From an uncultured Macromonas sp. (GTDB lineage Bacteria; Pseudomonadota; Gammaproteobacteria; Burkholderiales; Burkholderiaceae): a DNA stretch of 5,216 nt. Location: NCBI GenBank assembly GCA_946481585.1, contig CAMLOF010000215.1, positions 1 to 5,216 on the forward strand. The letters are read 5' to 3'. Shown one piece after another: positions 1 through 5,216 of the stretch. Numbering within the stretch: position 1 is the first letter of the stretch; the number at the start of each line of letters is the position of its first letter. A program made the position numbers and the translations under genes. A model generated the notes under the pieces. It was not told where the DNA came from, searched no databases, and worked only from the letters and a program-made list of their open reading frames with translations.

Positions 1-2031
1 GACGGTCCGCGAACCCGCATCACCTGGGGCAGCGCAAATGTGCAGTGGCTGCTGGGGTACTCCCTGGAGCAGGCCATGGAGCCCGGATGGTGGCGCCGCA
101 ACGTTCACCCTGACGACCTGAAAAAAGCCAAAGAGAATGTTCACAACTTGCACTTGCTTGGCAGGATCGATCAGGTGTACCGGTTCGCGGACGCATTTGG
201 GCGATACCACTGGATCCATGATGAGATACGGCTTCTGCCAGAGCGAGAAGGGGTGGCCGAGGCGCTGGGTGTCTGGCGGGATATCACCGAGCAGCAGGCC
301 CGCGAGGAGAAGTTGCGCCTTGCAGCCAGCGTTTTTGAAAACAGCTACGACGCCGTGGTGGTCACCGATCACCGCCACAGCGTGCGCGAGATCAACCCGG
401 CCTTCACGCGGATCACCGGTCTGGGGGCGGAGGATGTGGAGGGCTTGAGCCTATACAACCTCTTCGTCTGGGAGGGCGCTGGGCTTGGCTTTGAAGCGCT
501 GCGCGAGGCCGTCGATGCCGACGGACATTGGCAAGGTGAACTGCCGGTGCGTGACCGGGAAGGGCACCAGCGAGTGTGTCTGGTGTCGATCTCGGCGGTC
601 GCCGCGCCTTCGGGGGGCAGCCCGCACCATGTGGCGGTTTTGTCCGACATTTCCCACCTGAAGGCGCACCAGGCAGAGTTGGACCGCATGGCCAATTACG
701 ACGCGCTGACCGGCCTGCCCAACCGGCGCCTGCTGGCGGACCGGCTGAACCAGGCGGTGGCACGGGCGCGCCGCAGCGGTCACCGCCTGGCCGTCTGCTA
801 CCTGGATCTGGACGACTTCAAGCCGATCAACGACCGGTTCGGCCACGCGGTGGGGGACCGGTTCCTTGTCGAGGTCACCAGCCGTCTGCAGTTGAGTTTG
901 CGTGGTGAGGACACGCTGGCCCGCCTGGGCGGTGACGAGTTCGTTTTGCTGCTCAACGACCTGGAAGACAACACCGAGTGGGAAAACATTCTGCAGCGCG
1001 TGATGCAGCAGGTGCAGCAACCGGTGATGCTGGGCGAGCACGCGTTGACGGCCTCGGTGAGCGTGGGGGTGACGCTGTACCCGTCGGACGATGTGGATGC
1101 GGACACTTTGCTGCGTCATGCCGACCAGGCCATGTACCGCGCAAAGCAGGGCGGGCGCAACCGCTTTCAGCTGTTTGACATGGCCCAGGACCGCGAGGTG
1201 CAAACCCAGCGCGAGCAGACCGCGCGTTTGTCGCAGGCCTTGCAGCGTGGAGAACTTGTGCTCCATTACCAGCCGCAGGTGAATCTGCAGACGGGAGAGG
1301 TTGTTGGCTTGGAAGCCTTGCTGCGCTGGCAGCACCCGGACGCCGGACTGCTCTCTCCAGACGCCTTCTTGGGCCAGATGGCCGGGTCAGACCTGGAAAT
1401 ACAAGTGGGCCAGTGGGTGATTGAGACGGCTTTGCGTCAACTGCGGGAATGGCTGGAGCAGGGCATTGGCTTAGTGCCGGAAACGCGGGTCAGCGTGAAC
1501 CTGGAAAGCCGACATTTGCTGCACCCGGGCTTCAGCACCTGGCTTGAGAGAACCTTGGACCAGTATCCGGGGGACACCATCGACCAGTTGGAGCTTGAAG
1601 TTCTGGAGTCGGCTGCCATCGCTGATCTCACGCTGGCTGCCCGAGTCATGTCGGACTGCCGGGCATTGGGCGTGCGCTTTGCGCTGGACGACTTTGGCAC
1701 TGGTTATTCGTCGTTGGCGTATTTCCGCGCCTTGCCGCTGGACACCGTCAAGATCGATAGGGGTTTTGTGCGCAACATGCTGGACCACGACGATGACCAC
1801 AACATTGTGCACAGCGTGGCGTACCTGGCCCAGGCGTTTGGCCGTGCCGTGGTGGCAGAGGGCGTGGAAAGCATGGCCCATGCCCGTGCCTTGTTGTCCA
1901 TGGGCTGCTACCTCGCGCAGGGTTATGCGCTGGCACGCCCCATGCCAGCGGATCAGTTGCCTGGCTGGCTGGAGCAGTGGGGGCGCACACGCCCGTGGGA
2001 CGTGCTGGTCAAGGAGTTGATCCGCTCCTGA
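1..2031 (+). CDS. PAS-PAS-GGDEF-EAL cyclic-di-GMP signalling protein (5' truncated)
   Basis: Predicted bifunctional c-di-GMP enzyme: the GGDEF domain makes c-di-GMP from two GTP and the EAL domain cleaves it to pGpG, under PAS sensory control. The frame is open from base 1, so the true start lies upstream; the GTG at 40 falls inside the first PAS domain and is not a credible start. Counting residues from base 1 (676 present): the rest of a PAS_3-type domain with HPDD and a DITEQ end (to about 97), a second PAS (about 108-220), GGDEF (about 233-395), EAL (about 415-650) and a short Trp-rich tail. GGDEF is intact at 310-314, with an RxxD inhibitory site (RGED, 301-304) five residues before it. 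EAL is intact at 438-440, and the other expected catalytic residues are present: Asn500, Glu533, Asp563-Asp564, Lys584, Glu620 and Gln640. The DFGTGYSS loop is complete. No transmembrane segment is visible in the part seen; the missing N-terminus could carry one. The ligand of the PAS domains cannot be told. The gene ends 24 bp from the convergent neighbour. Confidence 0.95.
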   Translation, partial: DGPRTRITWGSANVQWLLGYSLEQAMEPGWWRRNVHPDDLKKAKENVHNLHLLGRIDQVYRFADAFGRYHWIHDEIRLLPEREGVAEALGVWRDITEQQAREEKLRLAASVFENSYDAVVVTDHRHSVREINPAFTRITGLGAEDVEGLSLYNLFVWEGAGLGFEALREAVDADGHWQGELPVRDREGHQRVCLVSISAVAAPSGGSPHHVAVLSDISHLKAHQAELDRMANYDALTGLPNRRLLADRLNQAVARARRSGHRLAVCYLDLDDFKPINDRFGHAVGDRFLVEVTSRLQLSLRGEDTLARLGGDEFVLLLNDLEDNTEWENILQRVMQQVQQPVMLGEHALTASVSVGVTLYPSDDVDADTLLRHADQAMYRAKQGGRNRFQLFDMAQDREVQTQREQTARLSQALQRGELVLHYQPQVNLQTGEVVGLEALLRWQHPDAGLLSPDAFLGQMAGSDLEIQVGQWVIETALRQLREWLEQGIGLVPETRVSVNLESRHLLHPGFSTWLERTLDQYPGDTIDQLELEVLESAAIADLTLAARVMSDCRALGVRFALDDFGTGYSSLAYFRALPLDTVKIDRGFVRNMLDHDDDHNIVHSVAYLAQAFGRAVVAEGVESMAHARALLSMGCYLAQGYALARPMPADQLPGWLEQWGRTRPWDVLVKELIRS

Positions 2032-2055
2032 CGACGTTGCTGGCCAGTGGCAGGT

Positions 2056-3723
2056 TTACAGGTTGAAGCCCCCCAGGCTCTCTATGCGCTCCACATGGGC
2101 CAGCAGTGAGCGTTTGGCCACTGGCCACAAGCGCGGGGGCACGTCGTCGTAGGCGAGTTTCACCCAGTCGTCATGGCTGCCATGGGGCATGGTGCGCATG
2201 GCTGCTGCCACCTTGGCCTCGCGCTTGAGCCGGTGTGCCTTGAGCTGGGCAATGGCCTCGGGCGCGTGGCCCAGCACGTAGCCATGGGCGGGCAGGATGA
2301 ATTCGATGCCGTGTTCTTCGCACGCCTGTTTGAGCAGATCCAGCGAACGCAAATAAGCATCCATGTTGCCGTCGGGCGGGTCGATCACCGTGGTGCTGCC
2401 GTTGAGGATGTGGTCGCCGCTGAAGAGCAGGCCGTCTTCTTCCAGCACCAGGCACACATGGTTGGCCGCGTGGCCGGGGGTGTGCAGCGCGCGCAAGGTG
2501 TGCGTCACCGTGCCGTCGGTGCTTTGCAGCACCAGCCGTTCGCCGTGGGTCAGTTCACGTTCGGGCACGAAGTGGCTGTTGGCCCGCGCCGTGGCGGCGC
2601 TGGCCAGGCCCAGTATGGGGGGCTTCGGTCTGCCTTGCTGCGCGCAAAGCGCCTGCAGCGTAGCGGCACCGGGGGAGTGGTCTGGGTGGGAGTGTGTGCA
2701 GACGATAGCGCGGATGTCGCCCCCGGCGGCACGCCACAGGCGCTCCAGGTGTGCAGCGTCTTGCGGGCCCGGATCGATGGCGATGTGGCCGGTGGTCGGG
2801 TCGCCCACGAGGTAGCTGTTGGTGCCCGGGCCGGTCATCACGCCTGGGTTGGGCGCGGTAAGGCGTTGCACGTTCTTCAGCAGGCTCACAGGATGGTCGC
2901 TCTGCCAGTCCAGGGGGTGCAGCAATTGGCCGTCCGGGCACACCAGGGCCAGTTCGCCAAACGGCGCCTCGTGTTCCATGTAACGCGCTTCCTTGCCCTC
3001 CAGCCAGCCAGCGCGGGGGCAACTGATCCACAGCGGTTCCTCGCTGGCGGCGCAGGCGGCCAGGACCGATGCCACGTCGGCATGCCCGCTCAGCCGCTCC
3101 AATGTGCGTACCGTGGGAAACACCATGAAGAAGCCGCCAGCCTCGTGGCGCGCCAGGGCGTCCCCCGGGCGAACCCAGACCGGTTCGAACTGTTCGTTGC
3201 CGTCTGCTTCGGGTGTCTGCCCTTCGGGCATGCGCGCCACCAGGAAGGGCACGTCGAACCGCCGGGGCAGGTCGCGGTCGGTGACCCAGCGAGCGAGCAC
3301 GAATACCTGGTCGGCTGCCAGCCGCAAGCCACGTTCGGGGCATTGTGTGAGCAAAGGGGCTGCCCGCGAAAGCGTCGCTATGTCGTCCTGTCCGGCCCAG
3401 CGCCCATCGGCGTGGCGGGCCAGCAGCACGCCCAGCTCCTCAAAGCTTTCGCGGATGGCGGCGATCGCCTGGGTCAGGGTCTCGTCGTTCTGGCCCGGGC
3501 GTCGGTCGGCCAGGCCGTGAGCCTTGGCGTCTTCCGGGTCGATGCCGCCACCGGGAAAGACGTAGGCGCCCGGTGCGAAGCTGGCCGTCGTGGAGCGGCG
3601 GGTCATCAGCACTTCAAGGCCTTCAGTCGTGTCGCGCAGGAGCAGGACCGTGGCTGCCGCGCGCGTGGGGGCGGCTTCCCGTTGCGGGTGAATGAGTTGT
3701 GAGGGGCGAACCATGCCCGCCAT
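2056..3723 (-). CDS. Nudix (NUDT19-like) and LACTB2-like metallo-beta-lactamase fusion hydrolase
   Basis: Predicted soluble two-enzyme protein of about 555 aa. Residues about 19-205 form a Nudix hydrolase domain: GGGIDPE at 58-64 begins the Nudix box and RESFEELGV at 91-99 ends it, with 26 residues between instead of the usual 7. An interrupted box of this kind is known from NUDT19-type CoA/acyl-CoA diphosphatases. From about 285 comes an MBL-fold domain with THSHPDH (His344, His346, Asp348, His349), TPGH (His418), SGDH (Asp437) and PAHG (His480), a full di-zinc ligand set. The last 55 or so residues resemble the winged-helix tail of LACTB2, whose human member is a mitochondrial endoribonuclease. 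The substrate of the fusion is not known to me. Start: the frame stays open upstream to a TTG at 3867, but those 48 codons look unlike the family and cover the neighbour's ribosome site. ATG 3723 has a weak GGA 9 nt upstream; ATG 3714, three codons in, is equally possible. The gene diverges from the lipoprotein gene, converges on the c-di-GMP gene and ends in TAA. Confidence 0.9.
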   Translation of the reverse strand: MAGMVRPSQLIHPQREAAPTRAAATVLLLRDTTEGLEVLMTRRSTTASFAPGAYVFPGGGIDPEDAKAHGLADRRPGQNDETLTQAIAAIRESFEELGVLLARHADGRWAGQDDIATLSRAAPLLTQCPERGLRLAADQVFVLARWVTDRDLPRRFDVPFLVARMPEGQTPEADGNEQFEPVWVRPGDALARHEAGGFFMVFPTVRTLERLSGHADVASVLAACAASEEPLWISCPRAGWLEGKEARYMEHEAPFGELALVCPDGQLLHPLDWQSDHPVSLLKNVQRLTAPNPGVMTGPGTNSYLVGDPTTGHIAIDPGPQDAAHLERLWRAAGGDIRAIVCTHSHPDHSPGAATLQALCAQQGRPKPPILGLASAATARANSHFVPERELTHGERLVLQSTDGTVTHTLRALHTPGHAANHVCLVLEEDGLLFSGDHILNGSTTVIDPPDGNMDAYLRSLDLLKQACEEHGIEFILPAHGYVLGHAPEAIAQLKAHRLKREAKVAAAMRTMPHGSHDDWVKLAYDDVPPRLWPVAKRSLLAHVERIESLGGFNL

Positions 3724-3785
3724 TGTGCAGTGTCCGGCCTGGGAGTGCAGCCGCGCCCCAGCGGGCTGGCAAAGGGCGTAAATGT

Positions 3786-3810
3786 GTGTAAACACCCGCG
3801 ACATGGGTGT
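3786..3810. repeat. Overlapping small inverted repeats, possible operator
   Basis: ACACCC at 3792-3797 and GGGTGT at 3805-3810 form a perfect 6-bp inverted repeat around a 7-base spacer. The same ACAC (3792-3795) also pairs with GTGT at 3786-3789 across AA. Overlapping dyads between divergent genes are a common layout for a regulator site, but no known operator consensus is recognised here and short dyads like these can arise by chance. Confidence 0.3.
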
Positions 3811-3843
3811 ACGCATCGGCGTTTGAGGCGCAAAATGATGAAG

Positions 3844-3858
3844 GCGGCAATAAGCCGC
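3844..3858 (+). other. Small hairpin just upstream of the lipoprotein gene RBS
   Basis: GCGGC (3844-3848) and GCCGC (3854-3858) form a perfect five-pair GC stem with an AATAA loop. It ends 7 nt before the AAGGAG ribosome site. If transcribed it would sit in the 5' leader and could protect the message or influence translation. No T-run follows, so it is not a terminator. If transcription starts near 3858, as the weak promoter pair would imply, it is not in the RNA at all. Confidence 0.35.
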
Positions 3859-3865
3859 AAGCAAC

Positions 3866-3871
3866 AAGGAG
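3866..3871 (+). promoter_or_regulatory. Shine-Dalgarno site of the lipoprotein gene
   Basis: AAGGAG lies 6 nt before GTG 3878 and 12 nt before ATG 3884, two codons apart in the same frame. The spacing favours GTG as the start. Either choice leaves the signal peptide intact. Confidence 0.75.
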
Positions 3872-3877
3872 AGAGCC

Positions 3878-4546
3878 GTGAATATGACCGGTCAACGCTT
3901 GAAAGGGACCCTGGCTGCGGTGGCTGCGGCTGTGGTGTTGGCGGGCTGCGCCAACATGTCCGAGGAACAGAAGAGCGGCACCGCCAAAGGGGCCGCCATC
4001 GGAGCGATTGCTGGCGCGGTGCTGGGTGCCGCTGCTGACGGCAGCAAGGGTGCGGTGACGGGCGCTGCGATCGGCGCTGGCGTGGGTGCCGTGGGCGGGC
4101 ACGTCTGGTCCACCCGCATGGAAGAGCAGAAACGCCAGATGGAGGCGAGCACCCGGGGCACGGGCGTTGAGGTCACCCAGACAGCCGACAACCAGCTCAA
4201 GCTCAACATCCCGAGTGACATTTCCTTTGACGTGGGCCGCGCCGACATCAAGCCGAATTTCCGCCCCATTCTGGACACCTTCGCGCAGGGCCTTGTGCGC
4301 AACCCGGCAGCGCGTGTGAGCATCATCGGCCACACCGACAGCACGGGCAGCGATGCCATCAACAACCCCCTGTCGGTGAACCGGGCGGCCAGTGTGCGCG
4401 ACTACCTGACGGCTCGTGGCGTGCCGGCGGCGGCCATCGCCATTGACGGCCGCGGCTCGCGCGAACCCGTGGCCAGCAACGACACCGCTGACGGCCGCGC
4501 CCGCAACCGCCGGGTCGAGATCTTCATGGCCGAGCCTGCGCGTTGA
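3878..4546 (+). CDS. YiaD-like OmpA-family outer membrane lipoprotein
   Basis: Predicted lipoprotein of 222 aa that ties the outer membrane to peptidoglycan. A signal peptide (Arg7 and Lys9, then an Ala/Val-rich core) ends in the lipobox LAGC with lipidated Cys24; Ala25 at +2 is not Asp, which fits outer-membrane sorting. Residues about 34-75 form a glycine zipper rich in GA, GAA and GAG repeats, followed by a charged stretch with MEEQKRQME. The OmpA C-terminal domain spans about 106-218. Asp154 (in GHTDSTG) and Arg169 (in LSVNRA) keep the 15-residue spacing of the pair that binds diaminopimelate in Acinetobacter OmpA, and the N-x2-LS-x2-RA-x2-V pattern is intact. The order of parts and the length match E. 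coli YiaD (219 aa). The role in envelope stability is inferred from the family. The start is GTG, chosen by its ribosome site. dapF follows 24 bp after the stop in the same direction, so co-transcription is possible. Confidence 0.92.
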   Translation: MNMTGQRLKGTLAAVAAAVVLAGCANMSEEQKSGTAKGAAIGAIAGAVLGAAADGSKGAVTGAAIGAGVGAVGGHVWSTRMEEQKRQMEASTRGTGVEVTQTADNQLKLNIPSDISFDVGRADIKPNFRPILDTFAQGLVRNPAARVSIIGHTDSTGSDAINNPLSVNRAASVRDYLTARGVPAAAIAIDGRGSREPVASNDTADGRARNRRVEIFMAEPAR

Positions 4547-4558
4547 GGTGCGTGGCAC

Positions 4559-4564
4559 GATAAT
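4559..4564 (+). promoter_or_regulatory. Possible -10 box for dapF (leaderless start candidate)
   Basis: GATAAT matches the sigma-70 -10 consensus at 5 of 6 positions and ends 6 nt before the dapF ATG, so transcription would begin at or next to the A of the start codon. No good -35 is present at 16-18 nt spacing: the sequence at 4536-4541 matches only 2 of 6. No Shine-Dalgarno sequence stands at a normal distance from this ATG. Confidence 0.35.
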
Positions 4565-4570
4565 GCGCTG

Positions 4571-5216
4571 ATGCGCATTCCATTCACCAAGATGCAGGGC
4601 GCGGGTAACGACTTTGTCGTGCTCGACGAAACGCGTGGCCGCTTCGGCCTGAGCGCTGCCCAATACCGTTTCCTGGCCGACCGGCACTTTGGCGTCGGCG
4701 CCGACCAGATCCTGACCGTGCGGCCCGCGCCGCATGCGGGGGTCGATTTCGAATATGTCATCCACAACGCCGACGGCGGCGAGGTGGAGAACTGCGGCAA
4801 CGGTGCTCGCTGTTTTGTGCGTTACGTGCACGAACACGGGCTGACGCGCGAGCCCGTGGTGCGCGTGCAGGTGCACGGCGGCCAGATGGCGCTGCGCCTG
4901 AACGATGACGGCCGAGTGACCGTGGACATGGGCGCGCCCGTGTTCGATTTGCCCCAGGTGCCTTTCGATGCCACGGGGCTGGCGCCGCTGCCCAGAGGCG
5001 GCTGGCAGGTCTGGCCCTTGCCGCTGGCCCTGCCAGGCGGTGCGGCATCGGCCGAGGTCGCCGTTCTGTCCATGGGCAACCCGCATGCCGTCTGCCTGGT
5101 CAACGACGTGGAGACCGCCCCTGTACTGGAATGGGGACCGCTGATCGAGCGTCACACGGCTTTTCCCCGGCGGGTCAATGCCGGTTTCATGCAGGTGCTG
5201 AGCCGCACCGAGGTGA
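4571..5216 (+). CDS. dapF: Diaminopimelate epimerase (3' truncated)
   Basis: Cytoplasmic, cofactor-independent racemase-type enzyme that converts LL- to meso-diaminopimelate, the penultimate step of lysine synthesis and the source of the peptidoglycan cross-linking residue. 215 codons are present and the frame is open at the right edge; the family is usually about 275-290 aa, so roughly a quarter is missing. Seen: the N-terminal [13 protein letters not shown] signature (8-20), [17 protein letters not shown] (66-82) with the first catalytic Cys75, SMGNPHAV (167-174), GPLIERH (189-195) and [10 protein letters not shown] (200-209). The second catalytic cysteine, expected in a later CGSGACA-type motif, lies beyond the window. 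ATG 4571 is the start because the family's N-terminus begins directly there. A TGAGG at 4544-4548 is 22 nt away, too far for a normal ribosome site. The gene lies 24 bp after the lipoprotein gene. Confidence 0.96.
   Translation, partial: MRIPFTKMQGAGNDFVVLDETRGRFGLSAAQYRFLADRHFGVGADQILTVRPAPHAGVDFEYVIHNADGGEVENCGNGARCFVRYVHEHGLTREPVVRVQVHGGQMALRLNDDGRVTVDMGAPVFDLPQVPFDATGLAPLPRGGWQVWPLPLALPGGAASAEVAVLSMGNPHAVCLVNDVETAPVLEWGPLIERHTAFPRRVNAGFMQVLSRTEV

Larger units (their letters stand above)
3724..3877. promoter_or_regulatory. Divergent intergenic region between the Nudix-MBL and lipoprotein genes
   Basis: These 154 bp must hold the promoters of both divergent genes, and they are more AT-rich around 3779-3865 than the flanking coding DNA. 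I see no strong sigma-70 promoter. The best rightward pair is TTGAGG at 3823-3828 and GGCAAT at 3846-3851 with a 17-nt spacer, matching consensus at 4/6 and 3/6; that is weak. Leftward, TTTACA (complement of 3787-3792) resembles a -35 box but has no matching -10. The region also holds the palindromes and hairpin listed separately. Confidence 0.5.

Noticed and set aside
451..1335. Minus-strand open frame of about 294 codons inside the GGDEF-EAL gene
   Set aside because: It is antisense to the conserved GGDEF region and shows no domain of its own.
2041..2127. Perfect 11-bp inverted repeat, 2041-2051 with 2117-2127, at the convergent gene ends
   Set aside because: The arms are 65 nt apart, one lies inside the coding end of the minus-strand gene, and no T-run follows. 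A few such 11-mers are expected by chance in 5 kb, so I do not call it a terminator.
2173..3702. Long open frame of about 509 codons antisense to the Nudix-MBL gene
   Set aside because: It lies wholly opposite a gene with clear catalytic motifs, shows no recognisable domain, and is what high-GC DNA with few stop codons produces on the opposite strand.
3724..3867. N-terminal extension of the Nudix-MBL protein to a TTG at 3867
   Set aside because: The 48 extra residues do not resemble a Nudix N-terminus or a signal peptide, and using this start would place the coding sequence over the divergent promoter region and the neighbour's ribosome site.
4543..4564. TTGAGG at 4543-4548 as the -35 box for the GATAAT before dapF
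   Set aside because: The spacer is only 10 nt; a sigma-70 promoter needs about 16-18 nt.
3623..5155. Long minus-strand open frame of about 510 codons across the lipoprotein gene and dapF
   Set aside because: It crosses two well-supported genes and their spacers on the opposite strand and is low-complexity His/Arg/Ala-rich translation without motifs.
1..5216. tRNA, rRNA, CRISPR array, insertion sequence or attachment site
   Set aside because: No regular repeat-spacer pattern, transposase motif or tRNA-like cloverleaf was seen by eye, and nearly all bases are taken by four housekeeping-type genes.

Overview
The window is GC-rich bacterial DNA, almost fully coding, with four protein genes and no RNA genes, mobile elements or CRISPR. 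The style of the DapF sequence, the high GC content and the gene families suggest a betaproteobacterium of the Burkholderiales, probably Comamonadaceae (Acidovorax- or Hydrogenophaga-like). That placement is an inference from protein style and has not been tested by a search.

Layout: bases 1-2031 (+) hold the 3' part of a PAS-PAS-GGDEF-EAL cyclic-di-GMP signalling gene that is already open at the window edge. After a 24-bp convergent gap comes a long minus-strand gene (2056 to about 3723). It encodes an N-terminal NUDT19-like Nudix domain fused to a LACTB2-like metallo-beta-lactamase (MBL) domain with a C-terminal winged-helix region. A divergent spacer of about 154 bp, with small palindromes, a 5' hairpin and a good Shine-Dalgarno site, leads to a plus-strand lipoprotein gene (3878-4546). 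That protein has a glycine zipper and an OmpA C-terminal peptidoglycan-binding domain (YiaD-like). Only 24 bp further on, dapF (diaminopimelate epimerase) starts at 4571 and runs off the right edge.

How the genes relate: the lipoprotein and dapF are co-directional and close. One product is predicted to bind the diaminopimelate residue of peptidoglycan and the other makes meso-diaminopimelate, so both touch the cell wall. The c-di-GMP gene and the Nudix-MBL gene are separate transcription units and show no obvious functional link to each other or to the wall genes.

I found no convincing evidence of a new multi-gene system. The points most worth checking are the Nudix-MBL fusion with its interrupted Nudix box, a possible leaderless start for dapF, and the palindromes in the divergent spacer. 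No stretch over 300 bases lacks a gene.
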